Assembly: GCF_011075055.1 (NCBI RefSeq)
Contig: NC_058147.1
Coordinates: 12,214,001-12,278,000 of the forward strand
Direction: 5' to 3'
Length of the DNA: 64,000 nucleotides
Source of the DNA: Mangifera indica
Taxonomy: Eukaryota > Streptophyta > Magnoliopsida > Sapindales > Anacardiaceae
Part shown: positions 10,711 through 24,131 of the stretch, in pieces
Position numbering within the stretch: the stretch's first letter is position 1
How the letters are laid out: every line of letters starts with the position of its first letter
Notes under the pieces: model-generated
What the model was told of the DNA's origin: nothing
The model's input: only the letters and a program-made list of their open reading frames with translations
Database searches by the model: none
Made by a program: the position numbers and the translations under genes

Positions 10711-12179
10711 GAGGTTTCGATACATTTACTTCTCGATTTATTGTTTACGTGGAATAATTATTCTTAATAGTAACTGCCAAACAAGTACACGAAGATTCAA
10801 GTCTGGTTAGTGATTAAGAGAGTTGTGGTGCTTTTTGGATATTCTATATGGCAACCAAATTCTTCTGATTAATTTGGCGATTTTCTTCTGCATCCTTTGA
10901 TTTCTTTGCTCTTTTTGGTACCTAAGTTCAGTTATCTCAAAAATGGGCTTTTAAAGTTTGCTAGCAGAATGGAGTTTCAAATTGCGAGTGCAAGACTACT
11001 GCTATCACACAACACAAATTAGCCTTCTGCTTTAATTCATGCACTGAAAATAGGGCTTGTCTTTGAGGCTTGTGTCAAAATTAGAGTCTCTCTTCTCAGC
11101 ATCATCAACAATTAGATTATAAATGTACATGAGGAACTATTAATTATGGTGTCAACAACACTAGTGTGCAACAAATTATAAAGTAGTTTCTCACTTTGCA
11201 TGATGTTATAAAGTAGTTACTAACTTTTCCCACCAAACAGCAAAAAGAAAAATAAAAAAGAAATTATAAAGTTCACATTTACAAAATAATAAAAATGACT
11301 TCAATTATACATATATCCACCAATAGAAAAAGCTGCATTTCACACTAATTATGTTAATGGCAATCATAAAATTTAAGATGCATACAAATCCCTTAAGTAG
11401 TGGAGCATTAACTGGAGCATCATCAAAATCTCGACAAAGTATACTAGCAAAGTAGTAAGGTTAAATCAGAATTCATCCACTTGAATAACATGATACTCCA
11501 TAACCCTAAAATGCAATAGAAAATAAAGCGAAAGAAGAGAACAACAGAACGCTATTAAAATGTATATAACACCTAAAAGTAACATAATCCAAATAAACCT
11601 ATCAAAAAAACCAGAAAAAAACATAATCCAATTAAATTAATCTTTGTCCCTATGATTCCAATAGTTCTCAACTACTTCTAATTCATCCAAGTTGGACAAT
11701 GGAGCTTCTAACATCACTAGTAGCGTATGTTTTTTTGTTTCTTGGCTGAACTTTTCTCAAATGGAAAAGCTGCGTCTATACTATGTTAACTCTAATGAAC
11801 TAAACCAGAACTCTTAGTTTCCATTGTTAGTGAACTATAAGGCATCCACCATTTTTGTTTTTTGGTTTTTCTTCCTCAGTTAAGTGAAGTTTGACAATGC
11901 ATACCACATTACATTAACAACCATTTATTTCAATACTTTTCTTCTTCGATTTATTTCAAGAGCACAACCATTTAATTATTAAGTTTATACCATTACATTC
12001 ACAACTCAATTTATTTCAGCAGCACAACCATTTAATCATTAAGTTTTATTAATAAAGCTTGTAAACTCGCTTCGAATCTAACCCTAATTGAAAATATGGA
12101 AGTGGTATTGTTAAAGAAGCTGGTGCAATTTTAGGAGTTCTTTTCTAAATTATGAGGTTTTTTATAATTTCCATGTAGG
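10711..12179. repeat. Tail of the PPR B cassette, duplicated, no gene
   Basis: Bases 10711 to about 11640 match the tails after copies A and C. From about 11641 the sequence jumps to the equivalent of 32335 in the C cassette, so about 600 bp present after copy C (31760-32334) is missing here. It then follows 32335-32870 up to the hAT element. No gene was recognised. Confidence 0.65.
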
Positions 12180-14945
12180 TAGACCTGGCCACGGTTCATG
12201 AATCGCTGGTTTCAGTTCGGAACCGTCGGTTCACAATTCGAAAACATAAGGACCCTGAACCAAAACCGTAACAGGATGGTTCACTACGGTTCAGAACTGC
12301 CAGTTCCGATTCATGGCCCCAGTTCGAAACCGTCAGTTTCGGTTCGAAACCGATATTGAATCGTCAATTCTAATACATGATCTTGATTTAATTTTTAAAT
12401 TATTAATTACAATAATTGAAAATTAAAAGAAAGGCTGGACTAATTTTTCATTAAGCTTCCTACGTATCTTCTTAGGGTTTAGAAGAATCAAAACCTACGT
12501 AGTTCTCTTACCTTTGCATATCTAATAGTTGGCAGTACCCCCTTACCTTATCATTCACCTCCACTATCTTAAGTATTATTTCTCGTCGTCATCGAACTAT
12601 CCGTAGTTAAATCAAGCGATTCTTCATTGAAGTCCACTTTCATTTCTTGTTGGCGTAATTCGACTCTTGTCCAATCGTCCACGCATACTTGGGCTTCAAT
12701 TGATTTGGGAATCAAACTTGATCGTCTCTCATCCAATATATTACCCCTTTGACTAAAAGTTTGTTCTACTGCGACAGTTGATACTGGTGCTGCTAGAACT
12801 TGTTTAGCAATAACTGCTAATATTGGAAAAGTTGATGCGTGTCGACTCCACCATTCTAAAACTGGAAAGTCTTTACCTATATTGCTGTCACCAAAATCAA
12901 AAATAGTAGTTAAATAAATATCAAGCTCCGAGGTGGAGCCTAACGTTCCTTTTGGTCTTTTGCCCCTTTGCATCATAATACGATCACCATAACTCATATT
13001 TTAGGTTGATGATGGGGTAATAGGTGGTAGAGAGGAAGAAGAACCACCATAAATTAATGCATATTCAGCATAAATTTCTTTAATTAAATTCATAATATTA
13101 GTTATAGTTAATGGAATATTAACTTCATCTAATTGCAAACATTCATAATATAATGTCAAATAATCTGTGACACCATCTAATTTAAATCTAAGATAAAAAA
13201 AACATGCAACAAGAAAAAGTTTTGAAATTATTTTATAGTAACTTAACCATTTTGTTTTCATTAAAGAAACAGCTTCTTGTAGAATAATATCTTGTTCGGC
13301 TTCTTGTAAAACCTCAATAATATTAACAGCTTTATTTAAAAACAAATGAGAAGTGGGATAATAAACCTCATTTAAAGTATATGTTGTATTATTAAAATTT
13401 CTTAATACATTTAAAACTTTTTTACAAATATCCCAATGTTGGGGATATAATATAACTTGTGGCATATTTTGTGAAATAAATGAGGATAATAAATCTCTAT
13501 AATCAAATGACTCGTTGAGTAATTTATATGTTGAATTCCAATGAGTCGGCACGTCTTTAGGAAATCTTTTTGGTATTTTATTATATTGTTTACAAAATTT
13601 ACCCAATTCTTTCATAGTTTGGGGATGTGTCCATAAAAATGAAATTGCTATCTTTATTGGACTAATAAAATTATTAAGACAATGTAAACCATCTTGTACA
13701 CATAAATTTAATACATGACATGCACATCTAATATGAAAAAATCTACCACCTAAATTAGGTTTACAAATATCAATTAAATCATTTATTGAGACAGTATTTG
13801 AACGTGCATTATCAAATGAAATTGAAAAAATTTTATAACGTAATTTATATTCTTCTAATATTCCTTTAATTATTCTATAAATATTATCAGCTGTATGTCA
13901 TTCATCAAACACCCTAAATGATAAAATTCTTTTTTGTAATAGAAAATCGTCATCTATCCAATGACAAGTTATACTCATATAAGAGTGAACTTGCCAATGG
14001 TCACTCCAAATATCACTACATAGAGATACACGTCCACTAAAATTTGTAAAAAATTCAATTAACTCTTTTTTTTGTTTTTTATATAAACTAAATAATGTTC
14101 TTTTTAATGTATTTCTTGGAATAGTTTTATGTGCAGGATTTAATGCGGTTTTACAATAATTATTAAAACCTAAATTTTTACCAAAACTAAATGCTAAATG
14201 ATCTATTGCTATCATTTTTGTAAATTCTTCTTTACTTTTATTATCACTATACATAAATAAATATTTGTAAGTAGAATCATACCCGGTTATTTGTGTTTGG
14301 CATCGGCTTTGCCCCATTTTTTCTGGATGCTTTGACTCCAAGTGTCTTTTGAATGTCCCGTATCCACCTCCTTGTTTGAATTTGTAAATTTGCCTACAAT
14401 AATTGCAAGTAACATCAAAATTACCATCTTCCTTTTGTATTTTTTTGAAATGAATTTTGAAAATATCAGATGTAGGAATTTTTTTGAGATTGTTGTTCCA
14501 TCTCCATCTGTTGTTGATGTTGTTGTTGTTGCTCCACCTCTTCATATTGGTTTTCACTTTCTTGTGAATGAAAATCATCTATAAGTTGATTTTCATTCAT
14601 ATTTGATATATATGAATATTGACCAAATCTCCTATTACCGGAAGAATTTCCACTACTTGCTATTTTTTGATAATAAATAAAATTAATTATATAAATAAAT
14701 TATATGATTAATTATAAAAAATAATAAAAAATAATAAATAAAATTAATTATAGAAATAAATTCTATAATTAATAATGAAATGTATAAAAAAAATTGAAAT
14801 TGAAATTAATAAAAAATTAAGAAAGAATTTAATTAAATTAAGAAAATTTGATTGAATTGAAAGATTGAGAGAGTATTAAGAGTTTAAAGAATGAAAATGA
14901 GAGTTTGAAGGATTTGAGTTGTGTTTTTGAGAGAGAGCCAGACAC
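12180..14945 (-). mobile_element. Degenerate hAT-family DNA transposon, 5' end lost
   Basis: One end begins TAGACCTGGCCACGGTTC, and the next 180 bp repeat AACCGTCGGTT/GGTTCGAAACCG motifs, typical of hAT subterminal regions. The matching terminal repeat is absent at the other end. Comparison with the C cassette shows the flanks meet CCATGTAGG on the left and TGAGGTTATGG on the right. Copy C has about 380 bp of other DNA between these points. The simplest reading is insertion, then a deletion that removed the element's transposase-start end plus 380 bp of host flank. Because of this no 8-bp target-site duplication can be seen. Confidence 0.8.
12569..14600 (-). pseudogene. hAT transposase (zf-BED, RNase H-like core, hAT dimerisation), broken
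   Basis: A glutamine-rich N terminus starts at 14600. It shifts frame near a T run at about 14479-14485, before the BED zinc finger (SDIFKIHFKK, CNYC, FKRHLESKHP). The core follows, with SLCSDIWSDHW and CHWIDDDFLLQKRILSF, then RFFHIRCACHVLN and PTHWNSTYKLL. The C terminus has LEWWSRHASTFPILAVIA and the dimerisation signature VEQTFSQRGNILDERRSSL. Two in-frame stops interrupt the main frame: a TGA right after RVFDE (about 13898) and a TAA after TPSST (about 13001). The order and motifs are those of plant hAT (Ac/Tam3 type, RICESLEEPER-like) proteins. With three breaks it cannot be active. Confidence 0.85.
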
Positions 14946-15319
14946 TGAGGTTATGGTTGGTTTTTAGACTATGTTACTTTTTTATGTTTTAATTTATTTT
15001 TCATGTATCAAAAACAAAGTTCAGTTAGACACTACAGACATTTGTTGGTTGTTTCAGTGCAATTTTTGGCTCAAACTGCACTAATTTGGTGCGATTTTAG
15101 TTTAAATTACACAAAATCAATATGAATTCAATGGAGGATCATACAGATCAATATGATTTTACTAAAAGACAAAGGAAACAAATCCATCAAAGGATAACCA
15201 AATTAAAGTTGCTGCATTATGAAAGAAAAAACCACAATCCCAACTTTCCTCTGATTACAACAAGCCCTAAAAACTGAAACAACCACATGCATGGGCATGG
15301 CTCTCATTCTTAATTCTTA
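14946..15319. other. 3' flank of the GDSL pseudogene, no gene seen
   Basis: This stretch is nearly identical to 33250-33629, downstream of the intact GDSL gene. It probably contains the old 3' UTR. Nothing else was recognised. Confidence 0.5.
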
Positions 15320-16610
15320 TTAAGCAGGTCCAATGTCAAGATTGACAAGTTGCTGTATGTTCATGGGATAAACGTTGCTTAAGTCGCCCGAGAAGGCCTT
15401 CTTTCCAAATAAAATGTTGACAGCTTTTGTTGGATGAAATGCATCCCAAAACACATACTGATCTCTGTTTGGACATGGTGTTTGGAATGGAAGACACGTA
15501 ATTTGTCCTCTGTTTTGCCCGATCCCATAACATCCTCGATCTATAACACTAAACCCTGTGTGTATAAAACAGTTCAAACTAGTGAGGAAAACGTAAATTT
15601 GTATCACTATTTTAAATAGCTGAAGATAATACAAAAGAAAACAAGAAAAAGTAATTTTGTATATTTAAAAAGGGTATACATAATTTTATTGAATGATAAA
15701 ATATTAAGTATAGAAGTAGTGTATGCATACCATAGGATATGTAATTGACTAACAGATCTTCAAACATTCTAGCGATATCGATGTAAATGAATTTTGAACC
15801 GGGAAGATTGGCATTAAGATTGTTGATCATCGTCTTCACATTTGTATTGAAAGGTAAAACAAGCTGGTTAACTTCTTCTGAGCAGGTACCAAGCTGGTTT
15901 TGAGCCAAGATGCTTGGCATGTAGCCCATTCTTCCTAATCCAGCCAGTACAAATTTCCGAGCGCCCAGATTGTACAGGCTCTGTATTTTCATGCACATAA
16001 TTAGATTAAAAAATTCGTCAGTTTAACTAATAAGTTAAGCTCAGTTGGGTACTATATATAGTTGAATCAAAATCAATCAAAAAGACATGATATAGATTGG
16101 TAAAAGTTTTAAAAGTAAAGATTTGTGGTGTGTAAACAAGGTTAAGAGATCTCACAGTGAGTTGTCGGGCGTATTGTTCAATCAAAAGATCAGCATATTG
16201 TTGAGCATTATATTCATTCTTGGTATTGTAATTTGGCATGAGATAGTTGTTCAAGTAGTCATTGCTCCCCATCCCTACAAAGAATATAGATCTTACGATA
16301 GCCTTGGACAAATCAATTGCCCCAAGATTACCAGTAATTTGATCCAGAGTATTTTGGAAGTTCCTTATTTGTTGACTAAACGGTATACGACCCACCTGAT
16401 CAAACATTATACAGACAAACTCTTTATAAAAATTTAACTCCTCTATTATCTAAATATGAATTCTTCCTCATAAATGAAGTTTTCTTACGAAGTTTCTTCC
16501 GGTGATGTCAAGGATGCTGGCGGCGGCAGAAGCATAGTTGACTCCATGAAGAACTTGATCCCCAGAAGCTTCAGAGTATGCAGGGATCAAGGGAAGCCCT
16601 AGCTCCACAG
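15320..16610 (-). pseudogene. GDSL esterase/lipase (At1g71691-like), exon 1 missing
   Basis: Exons 2-5 of a GDSL hydrolase are preserved at 16489-16610, 16156-16395, 15731-15980 and 15320-15555, with GT..AG boundaries at the same places as the intact copy at 33630. Block III (GMGSNDYLNN) and the block V Asp/His (FWDAFHPT) are present. Exon 1, with the signal peptide and the catalytic Ser of FGDSLIDNGN, is absent. The duplicated sequence stops at 17060 inside intron 1 and is replaced by other DNA. The remaining exons show no stop, so the loss is recent. Without its nucleophile and secretion signal it cannot be a working enzyme. Confidence 0.88.
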
Positions 16611-17056
16611 CTGAATAAATGCATAACACATCAATTAAAACAAATGAGGTTATTATTATAATTAATCCTAGTTACTAAGAGGAAAATACCTTTAAATTGG
16701 TAATTAGTAAGAGATGATGAAGACATTTAATTTTGCCATTAAGAGCATGTCAAACTGAACTCCTCGTGATTTAGTCAGAATGTGAAAATAGATAAGATTA
16801 AATGACAAAACAATGTTAGGTTAAAAGGGGTTGGATTGGATCTCATAAATGTAATAAATGTTGGATATTGGTCAAACAAAACAAGAATTCTCTAATAATT
16901 CAAAAAATCTTAGTACGTATTACTAATAAATTATAATTAGTAGCATTACTAAATATCTAATTATCTGAAGAGAGAAAGAGAAAGAGATAATTAATTAATA
17001 TCAATAAATGATAATCGATTTATCCCAGAAATATCAAAATAGATACTTCAAACAAC

Positions 17057-17099
17057 TCACTAGAGGGTCCTTCAGAGGTTTCGATACATTTACTTCTCT
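17057..17099 (+). pseudogene. End of a succinyl-CoA ligase fragment at a recombination junction
   Basis: About 40 bp match the last bases of the succinyl-CoA ligase relic and the bases after it (EGP-EV region). Here the codon at the stop position is TCA rather than TGA. It is fused directly to GDSL intron 1 through the shared bases TCAC (17057-17060). It marks where a further PPR cassette was joined. Confidence 0.6.
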
Positions 17100-17100
17100 T

Positions 17101-17296
17101 GAGCAGGGCCCAACTCTTTTTCAGAAGATTGAGCCTCAAGCTCGGCTCGGGCTCGCCAAGCGCAGTGGAACATGAGTTCAAGTTTGGCTCACTTCTTAAT
17201 ATTAAGTTTGTGATTGGCTCATACTTCTCTTGAGTTCGTGTCTACTAACCAAACTTTGCTCAGGTTCACATGACTCGGCTTCGGGCTCGTCTTTTA
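17101..17296. mobile_element. Fragment of the GCTCGG-rich hAT-type MITE family
   Basis: The sequence contains GAGCAGGGCCCAACTC, CTCGGCTCGGGCTCG and repeated GGCTCA/GGCTCG units. It resembles the interior of the element at 48488-48898. No terminal repeats or target-site duplication remain. It stands where the cassette tail (equivalent of 2020-2350) would be. Confidence 0.5.
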
Positions 17297-20200
17297 GGCT
17301 CATGTCAAAACTAGAGTTCTCCCTTCTCAACATTATCAACAATTAGAGTATAAATGTACATGAGGAACTATTAATTATGGTGTCAACAATACTAGTGTGC
17401 AACAAATTATAAAGTAGTTTCTCACTTTGCATGATGTTATAAAGTAGTTACTAACTTTTCCCACCAAACACCAAAAAGAAAAATAAAAAAGAAATTATAA
17501 AGTTCACATTCACAAAATGATAAAAGTGCCTTCAATTATTCATATATCGACCAATAGAAAAGGCTGCATTTCACACTAATTATGTTAATGACAATCATAC
17601 AAATCCCTTAAGTGTGGTGGAGCACTAACTGGAGAACCATCAGAATCTCGACAAAGTATACTAGCAAAGTAGCAAGGTTAAATCAGAATCCATCCACTTG
17701 AATCACATGATACTCAATAACCCTAAAATGCAATAGAAAATAAAGAGAAAGAAGAGAATAACTAATCGTTATTAAAATGTATATAACACCTTAAAAGTAA
17801 CATAATCCAAATAAACCTATCAAAAAAAAAAAAAAGGGTAAACCAATTAAATTAGCATTAAATAGTATTCCTTTCATGAAGAGCAATATTATATGTACAT
17901 AATTTTTATACACAATTTAGATACATAGATGGCATATCATTATGTGATTAGATATTATTTTATTTTTAATTCAAAATCATTAAATCATATAGTAATACAT
18001 TATCTATGTATATAAATTATATACAAAAAAAATATATACATATAGTATTATTGTTTCAGATAATCACAAAATTATGTATACATTTATGTATTATTTCTTT
18101 ATATAAGATTTATGATAGGTATACACTTATGTATATTCAGATATTTTAATATTCTAATATACAATTAATTCATATTTTAACATTTATAATAAATTAAATT
18201 AGATAATTTTGGCTTGTTTCTTCTTGTAAGTTGCAGTTTAAATTTGTTTATGGATGTGTTACTAACAATATTTTCAACAATTAATTCTTCTATATATTTT
18301 TAAATTTTTTTGAATTTTAACCATGTTTAGTATCAATACCATTTCAAGGTCAATGTACGAAGATTTAAAAAACACATTATTGTTTTAGTAATTAAACATG
18401 AAAAATAATATGTATAAAAACAAATTTTATTAACTTATTTGTATAATCTAATATAACAATATGTGATTAGATAATGTTAAAATAAGATAAAAAAAATAAG
18501 CAATCATATTATTCAATTACAAATTATCACATCAGTTTATAAAAATAAGTTGATAATTTTTGTTTGTACATATAGCTTTATTCATTAAATATATTGTTAT
18601 TTGTAAATCTGCAAAGTGAAGTGTTTGTTAATGTAGGTGATGAGAAAATTTTAATTCTTGATCAGTAGTGACATAGTTTTTGAAATAAATGGGGAAGAAG
18701 AATGAAGCAAAATGGCCATGCATATACATAAAAGCAAGAATCAAAGCATGAAAAGAAACATACATGAGAAGGTTAGAAGATTACCTACTCCCTTGCTTTA
18801 GATGTAGGATGATGGAAGGAGTCTCTCACTTTAAAAAATCTCAAAAAAGTTGCACCTCCAAGCCAAAAACACCCAAACCCGAGGGGTAGAGAGAAGGGAA
18901 AGGAATGTTGTTTTTGTGATAGAAAGTTTGTTTCAAACGAGCTTAGTTCATCTAAGATAAACTAATGAGCCATTTTTATGTTGGTGGCTAATTAACAATA
19001 ATGAAATTACTAATCGGTCCTTTAAAATTTTAATTTAAACTACAATCATGCATGCATATCAATTATATATCTTAGCTACCCTAATTCTGCTTCACAAACA
19101 TTTTAACTTTTAAAATGTTACTTTTGTACCTATGCAACACTTTATATGATACTAATGTTAATTATCCTTCGAAAGGTGCTAGCCAGTCTCAGATAATATA
19201 CTCCTTACTCTCAAAACCTTGGTTTATTAGTTTGACCCTTTAGGTTCACTATGACATAATCATAAGTCTTTTTTTGAACAATCTGAAATACATATGAAAA
19301 CTCAACTATTATGATAAACATTTAGCAATGTGTCATAGCCCCTAAACTACGATGAAAAAACACTTTATTGAACCTAATACCTTGAATCATACATTTCATG
19401 TAGAGAAGATCTTTCCATCATCTAATCTTGATCAATTTCAGGCCCATGGTTCGTCAAAGTCCTAATTTCAATTCTATACAAATCATCAATTGGTATGTTC
19501 AAAACACTTCATCACAAATATCTTTCATATAACTTATATTTTACTCTGGCTAGAGATTTTGATTTCAAATATTTATCGACATTTTTTTTGGAACTCAAAT
19601 ATGGGTCAAATCAATAGATATCCTAAACCTAATATTTTTCGAGTCAATGGATTCTATCTTTATCATCATTCGTCTTCACATACAAACAACACATAACCAA
19701 CATCGCCTTTCGTCTTGAAACTATTACTTTGAGTATTCATGAGCATGAGCTTACCTTTCATATTAAGAAGCAAGTTACCAACCTTATTTCAAATCATATT
19801 GACAACAACCTAATATAGATATTCCAATGTTTAGATATGTCAGATTGGAACTCGGTCTTTTGAGTTGCATATTCTAATGTACCTAAGATTTTGAACCAAG
19901 TTGAAGCAAAGTTGGGTCTTAAACCTTAGAAAGCTACACGTGACTATAGAGTGTGGTCACTAAGTATAGTAACATGTCAAGTATGATTCTAAAGTTTGTC
20001 TTGGATGAATGAAGGAAACAATCTACTAGAATTGAGTTAAAGACAACGAAAGAAAGGTTGGAATGGGGAGTGCCTTTCGAGATTGGCGTTGGTAGTATTG
20101 AGACCATGGTCTCTCGTAGTTTAGGGTGGATGTGATGTGAGCTGTTTGAGTTTGGATTGTTGTTCTACCCAAGATTGATATCTCACTAGTATAGTGACAC

Positions 20201-20862
20201 TTTATCTCACCATGTGGATGATTCTTCTTCTTCAATGGCTTTTTATGCTCTTCTTCGGTATTGATTCTTTTTCTTTTTTGATGAGTTATATTTTCTTTTT
20301 TTTTTTTTTGGCGTCACTTGATCATGAGTTGACCATTCTAGATGCAAGTTGAGCACAAGTCATCCACCCTTCTCCATAGTGTTTCCATTGCTTAAGCCTC
20401 CATAGACTTGATATACTTTGCATTATTTTCTTTTTTATTTTAATTTTTTAAATAGTATGATTTGTTTGTGTCTTTTAATTAAAGGAAAAAGTGCTATAGC
20501 GTGTTTAAGAGGGAAAAAAACAAAGTATGACTTGTAAATTGTAGGTGTTTTTTATAATGAATAAAAATCAAAATTATATTTCCTCAAAGATGAAATTCAT
20601 GCAATGCTTTAATTTTCTTACCTACGTGGCAGAAAATTTAAGAAAAGTATGATTATTTGTTAACAATTGTGCTTACCAATTACCATTAAATATTTGAGAA
20701 TCGATAATTTTTTTTTAACTTTCTTTTTCTCAATTATTTATATTTACACATTGAAAATTTATTAGAAGTTTGCATGATTACATTAAAGGTTGTCTCACTT
20801 TGTTTGTTCTGTTTCCATTAAGAAACCAAGAGAAAGTAAAATATTATTCATAATAAATTAAA

Positions 20863-21547
20863 GGCCAAAAGACTTATTCCCACCTAAGATTTAGTCCATC
20901 CTCAAACTCTCACTCACAATGCTTTAAAAATTCAAATACTCATTCAACATTCAACTTCTATTAAAATTTTTTATTAGAGTTATGAGGTTAAAATATAATT
21001 AATCAATAATATAATTTTTATGAAGGACGACCTTTTATCATCTAGATCTGGACAATAAAGCATCGTCCAGATCTATGAGAAGAGACGAAGGATGACAAAG
21101 CATCATCTTTCGTCATGTCTAGACAATAAGACGAAGGATGACGAAGCATCATCCTTCGTCTCTTCTTACAAATCTAAACGACGCTTCATCATTCAGATCT
21201 GGACAACGAAGGGTCGTTTTTCATTATCCTTTGTAGTCAGAGAAGACTTACACTTCTTCTTGATCTTCAGTCGGTTTCCTGAGCCACTAGAGATTAAACC
21301 TCAAAAGGGGGAAAAGTGAATTTTTTAAAGTTTAATCATGGGGGTAAATGTGAGTTTTTTAAACTGAGGGTGGAATGATATAAAGTTTTTAGGTTTTAGG
21401 ATTATGGATAAAATAACAATTTTACCCCTGTCTCTAACTAAAAATTTAGATTATAGTTACCCTATGAATAGCTATTTGGATTTTATATCTACCATGAATA
21501 TGATTTTGAATTTCGACTAAAACTTTGGTGGAAAATTGTCCTTTTCC
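20863..21547. mobile_element. MITE-like TIR element, family 'GGCCAAAAGACTTATTCCCACC', copy 2
   Basis: This is the duplicate of the element at 6316-7001, with the same ends and the same internal GACGAAGGATGA palindromes. It has no coding capacity. Confidence 0.5.
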
Positions 21548-21674
21548 TGATTGAATAATGTTGAAATAAAATAAAAAATAAACAATTTAATCATTTAATC
21601 ACATAACATCACATCATTATATATAAATAAATTAATAAAATTATTTGTACATAGAGTTTTATTTATTAAATATA

Positions 21675-22406
21675 GGGAAAAGGACAATTTTCCACCTAAG
21701 TTTCAGTCCAAATTCAAAATTATATCCACAATAGATGAAAAACTTAAACATCCACTCATGGGTGAACTATCGTCCAAATTTTTACTTAGAAGTAAGGGTA
21801 AAATCATTATTTTACCCATAAACCCTAAAACCTAAAATATTTATATCATTTTCACCCCTTAGTTTAGAAAACTCACATTCACCCGTCATGATTAAACTTT
21901 GAAAAATTCACTTTTTCCCCCTTTCCAGGTTTCATTCTCGGTGGCTTAGGGAACTAGTAGATGATGGGAAGAAACAAAAGTTTTCTTTGACAAAGGATGA
22001 CTCTTGTCATCCAGAATGGGAAGACTCAAAAAGAAGGATGATGTTTTATCATCGAGTCTAGATGATTGTACTTCATCGTCCTTCATAGTCAAATCTAGAA
22101 GAAAGATGAAAAGCATCGATTGTCAGTTAGAATGATAGTGGCTGGAGAAGGAAACAAACTTTAGAGGTGAAATTTAAACTTTTCAAACTTTGAGAATAGA
22201 TTCAAATGTTAGTTTTTAAAACCTGGGGGAAATATGACATCAATTTCAAAGTTTAAAGATTTTAGGTAAAATAACGATTTTACCTCTGTCCTTAACTGAA
22301 AATTTGGATGGAATTAGTTCATGGGTGGGTGTTTGGGTTTTCTATGTGTCATAGTTATGATTTTGAGATTAGACTAAAAGTTGGGTGGGAAATAGTCCTT
22401 TTTCCC
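21675..22406. mobile_element. Nonautonomous MULE-like MITE with perfect 9-bp TSD, copy 2
   Basis: It has the same 732-bp structure as 7133-7864. Here both flanks are exactly TTAAATATA (21666-21674 and 22407-22415), which fixes the ends and the 9-bp target-site duplication. The interior is non-coding. Confidence 0.75.
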
Positions 22407-22807
22407 TTAAATATATTACTAATTATGAATATGCAAAATGAAGTGCCTTATTAATTAATGTATGTAATAGAAAAATTTTGATTCTTGATTAACAGTGAGG
22501 TAGTTTACATGTTAAATTTTGATTAATATATTGTTAATTAATAATGAAAATATTTCCTTCATTCCATTGATAACAATTATCTTATCTTATATTTTGTTGT
22601 GATATTTATGTATCAAAATTAAAGTTGAACAAGAACAAATAGTGTTGGTGTATGTATTTATAATTTTTAACTTTTAATCAGTTAGTTCTTCTGTTTTTAA
22701 ATATGCAAATTTGTAGAGCTGCTCAAAGGGAAATTAGAAGAGAAACTATATATAGAAAAATAAATGTTTGAGAGTAAAATGTCTTATATATGTAGTTCAT
22801 GCTTTGT

Positions 22808-24131
22808 GTAAAAACGGAACTGAATTTCGAATTCTAAAAATTGAAATACCCTAGAATGGTAATAATCAAAAAATTCTTAAGAAATCTGGATAATACGAGT
22901 CGATATATCCTAAAACGATAAAACTCGAAAAAACATAAAATTTCAATTATAATGCGCCTACAATGTTTAATATCAAAATGCCCCCCTAATTTTAATAACA
23001 TTTCATTTGACCCCTCAATTATCTCTTTCTTTATTTAACACCCTTGTATGTTGCCTTGTATCAAAACAATACCTATCCATTCTTAACATGTTATATAAAT
23101 CCTTTATTTATTGTAAAATCTCCAAAACCCCCCATATTTATCTAGAATTATATTTAACCCCCATATTTGTCAAACATTGCATTTAACCCCTATATTACAA
23201 CATAATAACTAACTTTACCAATAAAATTAAGTTTTAGGTTAAGATTGGTATAAATACCTTTTTTTAATGAATAATTTTTTTTTCGAGTTCAATTCAGAAA
23301 TACGGACTTCTTCGGTTTGAACAAATCCCCACTAGTTGATCTTGAATAAAAATGAAAGCGAGAAAGTAAGTGTTTGAGTGATATGAGAAATGTGTGTAAT
23401 AAAAGTGAGTGAGGAGGGTTTATATAGATGAGGGGAAGGGTAATTTTGATATTTTAGAAAAACTTATGAAATAATAAAGAAATATTAAAATGCCTTTACA
23501 ATGTAAAATACCCAAAAACCCCCCATATTTATCTAGAATTACATTTAACCCCCATATTTGTCAAACATTGCATTTAACCCCTATATTACAACATAAAAAC
23601 TAACTTAACAAATAAAATTAAGTTTTAGGGTAAGATTGGTATAAATACTTTTTTTTGATGAATAATCTTTTTTCAAATCGAATTCAAAAATACGAACTTC
23701 TTCGGTCCGAACGAATCCCCACTAATTGATCTTGAATAAAAATAAAAATGAGAGTGAGTGTTTGAGTGATATGACAGGTGTATGTAATATAAGTGAGTGA
23801 GGAGAGTTTATATAAATGAAAGGAAGGGTAATTTTGACATTTTAGAAAAATTTATGAAATAATAAAGAAATATTAAAATACCCTTATAATGTAAACTATC
23901 AAATTGCCCCCTAATTTTAATAAAATTTTATTTAACCCCTTCTAGTGAGTGAGGAGGGTCTATATAAATAAGGAGAAGGGTAATTTTGGTATTTTAGAAA
24001 AAGTTATGAAATAATAAAGAAATATCAAAATGCTCTTATAATGTAAACTATCAAAATATCCCTTAATTTTAATAAAATTTTATTTAACCCCTCATAATGA
24101 GTGAAGAGGGTTTATATAAATAACGAAAAAG
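22808..24131. repeat. Tandem repeat array at the place of a missing PPR gene
   Basis: Two long units (from about 23124 and 23514, period about 390 bp) are followed by two shorter partial units (from about 23891 and 24043, period about 152 bp). All share ACCCCCATATTTGTC or CTAATTTTAATAAAATTTTA and the block GTGAGTGAGGAGGGTTTATA. No open frame of note is present. A related, inverted array lies at about 47990-49260, so this is a dispersed repeat family. It is bounded by a PPR upstream block on each side. I do not recognise the family. Confidence 0.7.

Larger units (their letters stand above)
17297..22807 (+). repeat. Upstream block of the PPR cassette, copy 2, without its PPR gene
   Basis: This gene-free block is collinear with about 2350-8080, lacking only the 500-bp inverted-repeat insertion. 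It also keeps about 180 bp (22551-22733) that blocks 1 and 3 lack. The match ends at TAGTTCATGCTTT, about 96 bp before the expected PPR start codon. It contains TIR elements at 20863-21547 and 21675-22406. No coding region was recognised. Confidence 0.7.

Noticed and set aside
16035..16060. AAGCTCAGTTGGGTAC resembles part of a tRNA
   Set aside because: It lies in a GDSL intron, and no cloverleaf or B box can be drawn around it.
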